Below are positions 9,462 through 19,588 of a stretch of 64,000 nucleotides of DNA, one piece after another. The position numbers and the translations under genes are program-made. Numbering within the stretch: the stretch's first letter is position 1; every line of letters starts with the position of its first letter. The stretch is taken from the NCBI GenBank assembly GCA_023423655.1, contig JAFAFE010000006.1:310001-374000 (forward strand), read 5' to 3'. This DNA is from Pseudomonadota bacterium (lineage in GTDB: Bacteria; Pseudomonadota; Alphaproteobacteria; Sphingomonadales; Sphingomonadaceae). Below the pieces are notes generated by a model, which worked only from the letters and a program-made list of their open reading frames with translations, ran no database searches and was not told the origin of the DNA.

Positions 9462-9905
9462 ATGCTCGAAAATCTTCCTTTGTCGCCGCCTTGGCTGTGG
9501 CTGACCGTCGGCCTTGTGCTGATGATTGCCGAATTGATTGCGCCGGGATTTTACCTGATCTGGATTGGCGCGGCGGCAATGCTCACCGGCCTCATCGCCT
9601 TTTCAGGGATTGGCGAAGTGGCGCAATTCATCAGCTTCGCGGTGCTGACCGTGGTGTCGATCATCATCGCGCGGCGCTGGTTCAAAGCCTATCCGATTGA
9701 ATCGGCCGATCCGCTGCTCAACAATCGCGCCGCGCAAATGATCGGCGAGATTGTGACGGTGGTGGAGCCGATTGTTGGCGGCGATGGCCGTGTGCGCGTT
9801 GGCGACAGCGAATGGATTGCGCATGGCGCGGATGCCGCGATTGGCGCAAGACTGCGCATAACCGGCGTCAATGCGCGCGGCGGTGTGCTGGTGGAGCCGG
9901 TTTAG
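9462..9905 (+). CDS. NfeD family membrane protein
   Basis: 147 residues starting at the ATG 10 bases after an AGAGGA site. Two or three hydrophobic helices (residues 11-75, including WLTVGLVLMIAELIAPGFY) are followed by a C-terminal OB fold (MIGEIVTVVEPIVGGDGRV, then GARLRITGVNARGGVLVEPV). This is the short NfeD type without the protease domain. It works with the SPFH protein directly upstream, probably in organising inner-membrane protein complexes. It is convergent with the CPBP protease gene, whose stop is 32 bases away. Confidence 0.92.
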   Translation: MLENLPLSPPWLWLTVGLVLMIAELIAPGFYLIWIGAAAMLTGLIAFSGIGEVAQFISFAVLTVVSIIIARRWFKAYPIESADPLLNNRAAQMIGEIVTVVEPIVGGDGRVRVGDSEWIAHGADAAIGARLRITGVNARGGVLVEPV

Positions 9906-9937
9906 GCTGGCTCCCGCTTCGCACTCCTAATTCCCGA

Positions 9938-10915
9938 CTAGATTAAAGGATTGACTGGCGGAGGCTCTATCGCTTCGGGCCGGTCTTTCTTTACCCACAT
10001 CGGGCGCCGCACCTGCCCGCGCCGGACCGCAAAGCGCAATATCGCAAGGCCCGCAGCGGTCGCGATAATGAGCGCAGGCACCGAGGCTTCGAGCCCGAAC
10101 GCGCCGCCGGTCATCCAGTCCGACCCGCTAATGTCGGCACGGACCAGCGCAGGCGTGCGATTGCCGGACACGGGTATGTCAAACACCCAGCCTTGCATGA
10201 AATTCCACGCCGCGTGAAAGCCGATCACCGCCCATAAGCGCCGCGTCAGCATATAGAGCGCGCCCAACAATATGCCCGCTTCAATCGCTATCGCCGCGCT
10301 GGAAAACCAGGTCGCATTAGCGTTGCCGATGTGGAGCAGGCCGAACATTCCGGCAGAAAAAGCGAGCGCAAACCAGCTTCCCAGCATTTTTTCGGTAAAG
10401 CGGAAGATGACGCCGCGAAACACGACCTCCTCCCCGACCCCGCTGCTGATCGCCAGCCCGAGCATGGCGGCAAGCCCGCCCCATCCGCTATGCCCCCAAC
10501 CACTAATCCGGTAATTGCCCATCAGCGCGACAAAGCCTGTGAGGAGCAGAATAAGCCCTCCCCCCAATATCATCCCGCCAGTCAGTTCGCGGCCCCATTT
10601 CCATCCGGCAAAATCGACCATTTTGCGGCCTTCGACGAGGCAGAGCAGCCAATAGCCCAGCACCGAGAGGCCCGCTGCGACGATGCCATAGACGAGGTCC
10701 ACCGGATTGGCGTCGAAAAAGGGCGGCGTCAGCGCGGCGTTGGGGTTGATCCATGCGCGCACAATGACCGCTGCCACTTGCGAGGCGAGATAGAAGACAC
10801 AGCCCAGAATGAGGAGCGTGAGGGGAAAGCGGATAATCCGCATCGCCAATGATTGCGGCGGGGCGGCGGACATTTCGGGGTCCGCCAATTGCGTGCTGCC
10901 ATCAACCCAGCTCAT
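9938..10915 (-). CDS. CPBP-family intramembrane protease (CAAX/Abi)
   Basis: 325-residue polytopic protein with about eight hydrophobic segments. The Abi/CPBP motifs are present: SGVGEEVVFRG with Glu162-Glu163 and Arg167, then LLHIGNANATW with a His near residue 195, and FHAAWNFMQG with the second His/Asn motif. These are the residues that build the intramembrane glutamate active site of Rce1-like proteases. Bacterial members are often involved in peptide maturation or self-immunity, but no bacteriocin genes are nearby, so the substrate is unknown. It lies 14 bases downstream of ada and could be read through from it. Confidence 0.88.
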   Translation of the reverse strand: MSWVDGSTQLADPEMSAAPPQSLAMRIIRFPLTLLILGCVFYLASQVAAVIVRAWINPNAALTPPFFDANPVDLVYGIVAAGLSVLGYWLLCLVEGRKMVDFAGWKWGRELTGGMILGGGLILLLTGFVALMGNYRISGWGHSGWGGLAAMLGLAISSGVGEEVVFRGVIFRFTEKMLGSWFALAFSAGMFGLLHIGNANATWFSSAAIAIEAGILLGALYMLTRRLWAVIGFHAAWNFMQGWVFDIPVSGNRTPALVRADISGSDWMTGGAFGLEASVPALIIATAAGLAILRFAVRRGQVRRPMWVKKDRPEAIEPPPVNPLI

Positions 10916-10929
10916 CCATCCTCCCGATA

Positions 10930-11973
10930 TTATTGTCTTTCCGCCTCAAGTAACGCTTTTTTGCGCTCAAGACCATAGGCATAGCCGCCAAGGCTGCCAT
11001 CGGTGCGGATGACGCGGTGGCACGGGATCAGCACGGCCACATTATTGGCCCCGTTCGCACTCCCCGCCGCGCGTATCGCCGCCGGTTTACCGACGGCTGC
11101 GGCAATATCGGCATAGCTGCGCGTTTCGCCTGCCGGGATGCGCTGCAATTCCGCCCACACCGCGCGCTGGAATGACGTCCCGCCGACATCGAGCGGGAGA
11201 TCGGGCATCGCTTGCGGATGTTCGACCGCCGCAACCGCTTGGCGCAGCAGGTCGGCAAAGCCGCTATCGCCAGGCAACAGGGTAGCGTTGGGAAAGCGGC
11301 GGACAAGCGCGCTTTCATCCTCGTCAAAGGACAGGCGGCAAATGCCCTTGTCGGTTGCCGCGAGCAGCATTTTGCCAAGGCGTGTGTCGGCAATCGCCCA
11401 GCGGATAGTTACGCCCGCCCCGCCTTTTTTCCACGCGCTCGGCGTCATCGGGATTTCCTCTTTCATCGCGTCGTAAAAGCGGCTGGGCGCGGAAAAGCCG
11501 CCCTCGTAAATCGCCTCCGTGACGCTCGCGCCCTGCTCGATTGCGGCAATGGCGCGCTGGGCCTTCAACCCGCGCACATAGGCCGCAGGGGTAAGCCCCG
11601 TTTCGCGCGCGAACACACGCGAGAAATGCGCGGGCGAATAGCCGACCTGCGCGCTCAATTCCTCCAGACGCGGCGGCTCTTCGCCGGACAAAAGTTTGAG
11701 CGCCCGTGCGACCGCCTGTTCATCGCGGCCCACATCATCGGGTAAACAGCGTTTACACGCGCGCAACCCCGCCGCCCGCGCATCCGCGCCATCGTCAAAG
11801 AAACGCACATTCGCACGCGCCGGATGCCGCGCCGCACAGGAGGGCCTACAATAAATGCCCGTGGTGAGAACGCCGGTCACAAACCGCCCGTCAAACGCCC
11901 GATCGCGCCGCTCGACAGCGGCCCATGCGGTGTCGTCATCAACCTTGGCTTTAGTGTCCATGAACATGGTCAT
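10930..11973 (-). CDS. ada: Ada: methylphosphotriester/O6-methylguanine methyltransferase and activator
   Basis: 347 residues with the full Ada layout. The N-terminal zinc module has cysteines 42, 46, 73 and 76 (YCRPSC, CKRC); the first accepts the methyl of a phosphotriester. An AraC-type HTH follows (VGYSPAHFSRVFARETG, then GFSAPSRFYDAMKEE). The C-terminal methyltransferase carries the acceptor Cys318 in IPCHRVI. It repairs alkylated DNA and, once methylated, activates its own regulon. The start 11973 is the first ATG; a second at 11961 is also possible. It is divergent from the atp operon. Confidence 0.95.
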   Translation of the reverse strand: MTMFMDTKAKVDDDTAWAAVERRDRAFDGRFVTGVLTTGIYCRPSCAARHPARANVRFFDDGADARAAGLRACKRCLPDDVGRDEQAVARALKLLSGEEPPRLEELSAQVGYSPAHFSRVFARETGLTPAAYVRGLKAQRAIAAIEQGASVTEAIYEGGFSAPSRFYDAMKEEIPMTPSAWKKGGAGVTIRWAIADTRLGKMLLAATDKGICRLSFDEDESALVRRFPNATLLPGDSGFADLLRQAVAAVEHPQAMPDLPLDVGGTSFQRAVWAELQRIPAGETRSYADIAAAVGKPAAIRAAGSANGANNVAVLIPCHRVIRTDGSLGGYAYGLERKKALLEAERQ

Positions 11974-12197
11974 ACTCCTTATTCGTCAATCTTGCGAACA
12001 AGGTAAAGACGCGCGCCTTTCCATGCGTCCCGTTTCTTGCGGTCAAAGCCGCTTACATCCAAATATCAGCCTCCCCCCATCTTGCATTGCAGCAAAGGCA
12101 ATGCTAACCGCGCCCCCAATTGCAAGACAGGGGGCTGGAACCGGCCTCTTTTGCTGTGCGATTCGACATCCCTTGGGACCCAAAAGGACTTAAACGC

Positions 12198-12752
12198 GTG
12201 GATAATTCCGGCGGCATTCAGGCTAGCTTGGCAGGACGGTATGCAACCGCTCTGTTCGACCTTGCCCGTGACCAAAAAGCCATTGAAAAGGTTGAAAAAA
12301 GCCTTGAAACCTTGACCGAGGCCGTGGCCCAGTCGGCGGATTTCAAAACGCTCACCACCAGCCCGCTCCTGTCGCGCGACGATGCGGCCAAGGGTGTGGC
12401 GGCGGCGGCCAAGGCATTAAAGGTCGATTCGCTCACCACAAATTTCTTGGGTGTCCTCGCGCAGAATCGCCGTCTTGGCGAAATATCTAACGTCGCCCGC
12501 GCGTTCAAAACGCTCGCCGCTAACGAACGCGGCGAAGTTGCGGCAGAAGTTATTTCGGCGCATCCGCTTGATGCCGCCCAATCGCTCGCATTGAAATCGC
12601 GTCTGCGCACCCGCGTTGGTCGCGACGTCAACGTCACCTATTCGGTTGATCCCGCTATTCTCGGCGGTCTGGTTGTCAAAATCGGCAGCCAGATGATCGA
12701 CAGCTCCATCCGTACACGACTCAACACTCTCGCGAATGCGATGAAAGGCTAA
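12198..12752 (+). CDS. atpH: F1 ATP synthase delta subunit
   Basis: 184 residues read from a GTG at 12198, preceded by AAAAGGA with 9-base spacing; this gives the normal family length and removes an unconserved 26-residue extension from an upstream ATG at 12120. Delta links the F1 head to the peripheral b stalk. Helical N-terminal domain (GRYATALFDLARD) and the C-terminal SRLRTRVGRDVNVTYSVDP and LGGLVVKIGSQMIDSSIRTRL regions are typical OSCP-like features. It is the first gene of atpHAGDC; atpA starts 2 bases after its stop. Confidence 0.95.
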   Translation: MDNSGGIQASLAGRYATALFDLARDQKAIEKVEKSLETLTEAVAQSADFKTLTTSPLLSRDDAAKGVAAAAKALKVDSLTTNFLGVLAQNRRLGEISNVARAFKTLAANERGEVAAEVISAHPLDAAQSLALKSRLRTRVGRDVNVTYSVDPAILGGLVVKIGSQMIDSSIRTRLNTLANAMKG

Positions 12753-12754
12753 TC

Positions 12755-14284
<1,530 letters not shown>

Positions 14285-14297
14285 GGACTGAAGCCGG

Positions 14298-15173
14298 ATG
14301 GCAAGCCTTAAAGAACTCAAGGTCCGGATCGGCTCGGTCAAATCGACCCAGAAGATCACCAAGGCCAAGCAAATGGTCGCAGCCGCCAAGCTCCGCAAGG
14401 CGCAGGCGGCAGCCGAAGCCGCGCGCCCTTATGCCCAGCGCCTTGAAGGCGTTGTGGCATCCTTGGCGAGCAAGGTCGGTGCAAGCGACAATGCGCCCAA
14501 GCTGCTCGGCGGAACCGGCAAGGATGATGTGCATCTGCTCGTCGTTGCCAACTCCGACCGTGGTTTGGCCGGTGCGTTCAACTCGAACATCGTCAAGGCC
14601 GCCCGCGACAAGGCGCTGGAACTTCAAGCCAAGGGCAAGAAGGTCCAGTTTTTCCTGATCGGTCGTAAAGGCCGCGCGGTGCTGAACCGTCTGTTTCCGG
14701 GGCAAGTGATTGCCAATTATGAAACCACGGGTTTCCGCGAACTCGGTTTTGCCCAAGCGCGCGAAATCGCCGAACAGGTGAGCGAGCTGTATGAAGCGGG
14801 TAAATTTGACGTTGCCCACCTCTTCTTCTCGAAATTTAAATCCGCACTGGTTCAGGAAGCGACCGGCCAGCAAATCATTCCGGTGGTCGCCCCTGCCGCA
14901 TCTGTTGATGCGGGCGGTTCGGTCGTCGAATATGAGCCGGACGAGGAATCGATCCTTGCGGACCTCCTGCCGCGCAACGTGACGATCCAGATTTTTAAAG
15001 CGCTGCTTGAAAATGCGGCATCCGAGCAAGGCGCGTCGATGACCGCGATGGACAACGCCACGCGCAACGCAGGCGACCTCATCAACAAGCTCACCATCCA
15101 GTATAACCGCAGCCGTCAGGCCGCGATCACCACCGAACTCGTCGAAATCATCTCGGGCGCCGAAGCGCTCTAA
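14298..15173 (+). CDS. atpG: F1 ATP synthase gamma subunit
   Basis: 291-residue gamma subunit forming the rotating central stalk. The N-terminal helix (MASLKELKVRIGSVKSTQKI) and C-terminal helix (MDNATRNAGDLINKLTIQYNRSRQAAITTELVEI, quoted here only as its key MDNAT, NRSRQAAIT motifs) form the coiled coil that contacts alpha and beta. The central Rossmann-like part contains the usual SDRGLAGAFN motif near residue 93. Length is normal. It lies between atpA (13 bases) and atpD (14 bases) in the operon. Confidence 0.97.
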   Translation: MASLKELKVRIGSVKSTQKITKAKQMVAAAKLRKAQAAAEAARPYAQRLEGVVASLASKVGASDNAPKLLGGTGKDDVHLLVVANSDRGLAGAFNSNIVKAARDKALELQAKGKKVQFFLIGRKGRAVLNRLFPGQVIANYETTGFRELGFAQAREIAEQVSELYEAGKFDVAHLFFSKFKSALVQEATGQQIIPVVAPAASVDAGGSVVEYEPDEESILADLLPRNVTIQIFKALLENAASEQGASMTAMDNATRNAGDLINKLTIQYNRSRQAAITTELVEIISGAEAL

Positions 15174-15187
15174 GAAGGAAAAACGTC

Positions 15188-16741
15188 ATGGCAACCGAAC
15201 CCAAGACTGCCGCTAAGGCACCTGCAAAGAAGGCTCCGGCGAAAGCCGCTGCTCCCAAGGCTGCTGCCACCAAGGCTGCCGCTGCTCCCAAAAAGGCTGC
15301 GGCTGGTGCCAATGTCGGCAAGATCAGCCAGATCATCGGCGCGGTCGTTGACGTAAGCTTTGCGGGCGGCAACCTCCCCGCAATTTTGTCGGCGCTTGAA
15401 ACCGACAATAATGGCCAGCGCCTCGTTCTCGAAGTTGCGCAGCATCTCGGTGAAAACACCGTCCGCACCATCGCCATGGACGCGACCGACGGCCTTACCC
15501 GTGGTCAGGACGTAACTGACACCGGCGCGCAGATTTCGGTTCCGGTTGGTCCTGAAACGCTTGGCCGTATTTTGAACGTTGTCGGCGAGCCGATTGACGA
15601 GCGCGGTCCGGTCAATGCCAAGGCGGTTGCGCCGATCCACGCCAAGGCTCCGGAATTTGTCGACCAGTCGACCGAAAGCGCCATTCTCGTCACCGGCATC
15701 AAGGTCATCGACCTTCTCGCACCTTATGCAAAGGGCGGTAAGATCGGCCTGTTCGGCGGCGCGGGCGTTGGCAAGACGGTTCTTATTCAGGAACTCATCA
15801 ACAATATCGCCAAGGGCCACGGCGGCACCTCGGTGTTCGCGGGCGTGGGGGAACGCACCCGCGAAGGTAACGACCTTTACCACGAATTCCTCGACGCAGG
15901 CGTTATCGCCAAGGACGCCGATGGCAACGCCATTTCGGAAGGTTCCAAGGTTGCGCTCGTTTATGGCCAGATGAACGAACCCCCGGGTGCGCGTGCACGC
16001 GTTGCGCTTTCGGGCCTCACCATTGCGGAATATTTCCGTGACCAAGAAGGCCAGGACGTTCTCTTCTTCGTCGATAACATCTTCCGCTTCACGCAGGCTG
16101 GCGCAGAAGTGTCCGCACTTCTTGGCCGTATTCCTTCGGCTGTGGGCTATCAGCCGACCCTGTCGACCGACATGGGTGCGCTGCAAGAGCGCATCACCTC
16201 GACCAACAAGGGTTCGATTACCTCGGTTCAGGCCGTTTACGTTCCCGCGGATGACTTGACCGACCCTGCGCCGGCAACCTCCTTCGCTCACTTGGACGCG
16301 ACGACCGTTCTTAACCGTGCGATTTCGGAGCTTGGCATTTATCCGGCGGTTGACCCGCTCGATTCGACCAGCCGCGTTCTCGAACCGCGCGTTGTCGGAC
16401 AAGAACATTATGACACTGCCCGTAAGGTCCAATCGACCTTGCAGAAATATAAGTCGCTTCAGGACATCATCGCGATTTTGGGCATGGACGAGCTTTCGGA
16501 AGAAGATAAGCTCACCGTCGCCCGCGCGCGTAAGATCCAGCGCTTCCTGTCGCAGCCGTTCCACGTCGCTGAAGTCTTCACCGGCATTTCGGGCAAGTTC
16601 GTCCAGATCGAAGACACGATCCGTTCGTTCAAGGCGGTTGTCGATGGCGAATATGACCATCTTCCGGAAGCAGCCTTCTACATGGTCGGCGGCATCGACG
16701 AAGCGGTCGAAAAAGCCCAGAAGCTCGCTGCCGAAGCGTAA
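15188..16741 (+). CDS. atpD: F1 ATP synthase beta subunit with Ala/Lys-rich N-terminus
   Basis: 517-residue catalytic beta subunit. Walker A is GGAGVGKT, the catalytic Glu lies in GVGERTREGNDLY, and the signature PAPATSFAHLDATTVLNR is present. The first 43 or so residues (ATEPKTAAKAPAKKAPAK and onwards) are an Ala/Lys/Pro-rich extension before the normal start at VGKISQIIGAVVDV. This makes it about 35-40 residues longer than most bacterial beta subunits; similar extensions occur in some alphaproteobacteria. The extension is histone-H1-like in composition and disordered, with unknown role. A repeat separates it from atpC. Confidence 0.97.
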   Translation: MATEPKTAAKAPAKKAPAKAAAPKAAATKAAAAPKKAAAGANVGKISQIIGAVVDVSFAGGNLPAILSALETDNNGQRLVLEVAQHLGENTVRTIAMDATDGLTRGQDVTDTGAQISVPVGPETLGRILNVVGEPIDERGPVNAKAVAPIHAKAPEFVDQSTESAILVTGIKVIDLLAPYAKGGKIGLFGGAGVGKTVLIQELINNIAKGHGGTSVFAGVGERTREGNDLYHEFLDAGVIAKDADGNAISEGSKVALVYGQMNEPPGARARVALSGLTIAEYFRDQEGQDVLFFVDNIFRFTQAGAEVSALLGRIPSAVGYQPTLSTDMGALQERITSTNKGSITSVQAVYVPADDLTDPAPATSFAHLDATTVLNRAISELGIYPAVDPLDSTSRVLEPRVVGQEHYDTARKVQSTLQKYKSLQDIIAILGMDELSEEDKLTVARARKIQRFLSQPFHVAEVFTGISGKFVQIEDTIRSFKAVVDGEYDHLPEAAFYMVGGIDEAVEKAQKLAAEA

Positions 16742-16750
16742 GAAACCACT

Positions 16751-16889
16751 AGCCCCTCCCCTTCAGGGGAGGGGTTGGGGTGGGGTCTGTCCGTATGGGC
16801 TGGCTCTTCACCACCCCACCCCGCTGCGACTAGGCTTTGCGCGAGCGCAAACCCAAGTCTCACTGCCCTTCCCTGCAATGAGGAGGGGA
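16751..16889. repeat. Palindromic repeat between atpD and atpC
   Basis: The atpD-atpC gap is 164 bases, far larger than the other gaps in the operon, and is filled by a repeat. It has a CCCCTCCCCTTCAGGGGAGG hairpin (from about 16754), then GGTTGGGGTGGGGTCTGTCCG. These sequences and the later CCCCACCCC-CTGCGACTA block are shared with the repeat at 34359-34509, and the end returns to AGGAGGGG. The RNA could form strong hairpins inside the operon transcript. Confidence 0.8.
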
Positions 16890-16905
16890 TAAGGAAGAGA
16901 TTAAA

Positions 16906-17163
16906 ATGGCCCTGAATTTTGAACTCGTAACCCCGGAAAAGCTGGTCCGTTCGGACAGCGTCCATATGGTTGTTGTGCCCGGCACCGAAGGCGATTTCGG
17001 CGTGCTGGAAGGCCATGCGCCGTTCATGTCGACCATCCGCGACGGCGAACTCCAAATCTATCTAACCGACAAGGGCACGCCCGAAATCATCCGCATCGAA
17101 GGCGGCTTTGCCGAAGTCAATGAAAAGGGCCTCACCGTCCTTGCCGAGCGCGTTATCGACTGA
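16906..17163 (+). CDS. atpC: F1 ATP synthase epsilon subunit (short form)
   Basis: 85 residues, the N-terminal beta-sandwich of epsilon only (MALNFELVTPEKLVRSDSV, GTEGDFGVLEGHAPFMSTI, RIEGGFAEVNEKGLTVLAE). The C-terminal two-helix inhibitory domain of longer epsilon subunits is missing, as in many alphaproteobacteria, where a separate zeta inhibitor is often used instead. It couples rotation between gamma and the c ring. A good AAGGAAGAG site precedes the ATG, so it can be translated independently of atpD despite the repeat upstream. A terminator follows. Confidence 0.95.
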   Translation: MALNFELVTPEKLVRSDSVHMVVVPGTEGDFGVLEGHAPFMSTIRDGELQIYLTDKGTPEIIRIEGGFAEVNEKGLTVLAERVID

Positions 17164-17191
17164 CCGGCTTTAGGCCCGATCACACACAAGC

Positions 17192-17217
17192 AAGGGGCCG
17201 TTTTGGCCCCTTTTTTT
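17192..17217 (+). terminator. Terminator of the atp operon
   Basis: Stem AAGGGGCC (17192-17199) pairs with GGCCCCTT (17205-17212) around a GTTTT loop, followed by a run of T to 17217. It lies 28 bases after atpC and ends the operon. Confidence 0.9.
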
Positions 17218-17266
17218 CTTGCGCACGCTTGGGAAAATTGCCCATTTGGTGATGCCTATCCCGATT

Positions 17267-17779
17267 TCAGTACGTTTCCTTGATCCGCTGCATCGTCCAT
17301 CCATGCGCCTTGCTGCCATCCGCCAGCGAAATTTCGGCCTTGAGCAGTGCGCCGTCGCGCCAATAGCGGATGCGTTGCGGATAATCATGCGCCTTATTTT
17401 CAAAGATGATGGCGGTCCCGGATTGGCTTACAACCGGAAACTCGCTCGCCGGGGCGCCGCGCGGCATCGCATAAAAAGCAAGTTTGCCATCTTTGTTCAG
17501 CCTGATTTGCGTCGCCTCCCACATGGCAAGCCGTGTGCCCGTGCCATTGCGCGCGACCCCAAGCATGATGCCCCCGCGCGCCGCCGTCCAATATTCTTCG
17601 GACCACGCCGCGCCCTTTTCCTCGATCCAAGACCCCGCCATCCAGTCCGGAAACTGCACCGCCGTTTCCGCAACAGGCACCGGTGCCGCCCCTTCCTGCG
17701 CCAACGCCAATTTGCCAGCGCCGAGGGCCAAGGCCGCACCCGCCGCTATCCCTACAGCCCTTTTCGCTACTATCCGCAT
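17267..17779 (-). CDS. DUF6265-like exported protein
   Basis: 170 residues from the ATG at 17779, chosen because a GGGGAGAAGG purine stretch precedes it and it starts the signal peptide (MRIVAKRAVGIAAGAALALG, cleaved near LALAQ). An ATG 11 codons upstream lacks a ribosome site. The mature protein has the DUF6265 pattern: FPDWMAGSWIEEKG, ARGGIMLGVARNG, KLAFYAMPRGAPASEF and NKAHDYPQRIRYW, which suggests a lipocalin-like beta barrel. No biochemical role is known for the family. It is divergent from cpaF. Confidence 0.8.
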   Translation of the reverse strand: MRIVAKRAVGIAAGAALALGAGKLALAQEGAAPVPVAETAVQFPDWMAGSWIEEKGAAWSEEYWTAARGGIMLGVARNGTGTRLAMWEATQIRLNKDGKLAFYAMPRGAPASEFPVVSQSGTAIIFENKAHDYPQRIRYWRDGALLKAEISLADGSKAHGWTMQRIKETY

Positions 17780-17924
17780 CCTTCTCCCCTTCCCTTGCCT
17801 GTCCGCCATCATAACAAAATCAGCGGCATTAGGAACTTGTCAAAGTTTACCCGCTATTCACCAAGCCCGATAAGGTGTTGGTTGGATTATACCGGCCAGA
17901 AAACAGCGTAACGGGGTTGATGTG

Positions 17925-19472
17925 ATGAGTGCATTTGGACGCAAACCTGGACTTGGCGGCACGCGCCCGGCCTTTGGTGTCGCAAAGCCGATGCAGGCAG
18001 GCAGCGCGCCGGTCGCTGGCGCCCAGCGGGCCATGCCTTCCATCCCCGCCTCTGCGCTGGGCGGTGACCAGTTCCCGCCGCTTGATTCGGTCCCGCTCCC
18101 CGGCGCGGAACATGCCGCCGCCAATGTCACGCCGCAGCAGGAGGATGCGCTGACCCGCCTCGCGCAGCGCGCCTCTGCCGAACATCTGGAGCCGGAAAAG
18201 CCGCAAGGGTTTGAAGCATCGGTCCACAAAATCAAAGAACAGGTGTTGCCGCGCCTGCTCGAACGGGTCGACCCCGAAGCCGCCGCCACACTCAACAAGG
18301 AAGAGCTGACCGAAGAATTCCGCCCGATCATCATGGAAGTGTTGGCGGAGCTTAAATTCACCCTCAACCGCCGCGAGCAATTTGCGCTCGAAAAGGTGCT
18401 GGTCGATGAATTGCTCGGCTTTGGTCCGCTCGAAGAATTGCTCAATGATCCGGATATTTCCGACATCATGGTCAATGGTCCCGAACAAACCTATATCGAA
18501 AAAAAGGGCAAGCTCCAGATTGCCCCGATCCAGTTTCGTGACGAAGAGCATCTGTTCCAGATTGCGCAACGCATCTGTAACCAGGTCGGCCGCCGCGTCG
18601 ACCAGACCACCCCGCTTGCCGACGCCCGCTTGAAGGATGGCAGCCGTGTGAACGTGATTGTGCCGCCTTTGTCGTTGCGCGGCACCGCCATTTCCATCCG
18701 TAAGTTTTCGGCCAAGCCGATCACGCTCGACATGCTCAAAGGCTTTGGCGCGATGAGCGAGAAAATGTGCACCGCGCTTAAAATTGCGGGCGCGTGCCGG
18801 TTCAATATCGTGATTTCGGGCGGCACGGGTTCGGGTAAGACAACCATGCTCAACGCGCTGTCCAAGATGATTGATCCGGGCGAGCGCGTGCTTACCATCG
18901 AGGATGCGGCGGAATTGCGCTTGCAGCAGCCGCACTGGCTGCCGCTCGAAACCCGCCCGCCCAACCTTGAAGGCCAAGGCGCGATTACCATTGGCGACCT
19001 TGTGAAGAACGCGCTGCGTATGCGTCCTGACCGCATCATCCTCGGCGAAATTCGCGGGAGCGAGTGTTTCGACCTGCTCGCCGCGATGAATACGGGCCAC
19101 GATGGCTCCATGTGTACGCTCCACGCCAACTCCCCGCGTGAATGTCTGGGCCGTATGGAAAATATGATCCTCATGGGCGACATTAAAATCCCCAAGGAAG
19201 CCATTTCGCGCCAGATTGCGGAATCGGTTGACCTTATCGTTCAGGTCAAACGCCTGCGCGACGGTTCGCGCCGCGTCACCAACGTCACCGAAGTCATCGG
19301 CATGGAAGGCGAGGTCATCGTGACGCAGGAATTGTTCAAATTCGAATATTTGGACGAAAGCCCGGACGGCAAAATCATCGGCGAATATCGCTCGCAGGGT
19401 TTACGCCCCTATACGCTGGAAAAAGCGCGTATGTTCGGGTTCGACCAACCCTTTCTGGAAGCCTGTTTGTAA
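17925..19472 (+). CDS. cpaF: CpaF/TadA-type secretion ATPase, lone copy
   Basis: 515 residues from ATG 17925 (a GTG directly upstream at 17922 is also possible). After a disordered N-terminal 60 residues and a helical domain comes a PulE/VirB11-like ATPase: Walker A GGTGSGKT (about residues 300-307), RIILGEIRGSECFDLLAAM (Walker B and Glu), and the His box MNTGHDGSMCTLHANSP. Such ATPases power assembly of Flp/Tad pili. All motifs are intact, but none of the usual partners (cpaBCDE, tadBC, pilin) is within the window on either side, so the rest of the machine must be elsewhere. Confidence 0.93.
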   Translation: MSAFGRKPGLGGTRPAFGVAKPMQAGSAPVAGAQRAMPSIPASALGGDQFPPLDSVPLPGAEHAAANVTPQQEDALTRLAQRASAEHLEPEKPQGFEASVHKIKEQVLPRLLERVDPEAAATLNKEELTEEFRPIIMEVLAELKFTLNRREQFALEKVLVDELLGFGPLEELLNDPDISDIMVNGPEQTYIEKKGKLQIAPIQFRDEEHLFQIAQRICNQVGRRVDQTTPLADARLKDGSRVNVIVPPLSLRGTAISIRKFSAKPITLDMLKGFGAMSEKMCTALKIAGACRFNIVISGGTGSGKTTMLNALSKMIDPGERVLTIEDAAELRLQQPHWLPLETRPPNLEGQGAITIGDLVKNALRMRPDRIILGEIRGSECFDLLAAMNTGHDGSMCTLHANSPRECLGRMENMILMGDIKIPKEAISRQIAESVDLIVQVKRLRDGSRRVTNVTEVIGMEGEVIVTQELFKFEYLDESPDGKIIGEYRSQGLRPYTLEKARMFGFDQPFLEACL

Positions 19473-19529
19473 GGAACGACCTCAGGCACACACTTAGTCA
19501 TTCGGGAATTTTTAGGACCTTCCTGTACA

Positions 19530-19562
19530 AAAAAAGCGGCGAAGGTTTCCCCTCGCCGCCGC
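19530..19562 (-). terminator. Terminator of the L,D-transpeptidase-like gene
   Basis: On the minus strand GCGGCGAGG pairs with CCTTCGCCGC around a short loop, followed by a run of seven T (plus-strand A run 19529-19535). It lies just downstream of the stop at 19589. Confidence 0.8.
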
Positions 19563-19588
19563 TCTGCAACTTTATAGCGCGCTTATGC

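Noticed and set aside
15170..16660. Minus-strand frame of 496 codons opposite atpD
   Set aside because: Mirror of the conserved atpD codons; Asn/Arg-rich with no recognisable domain.
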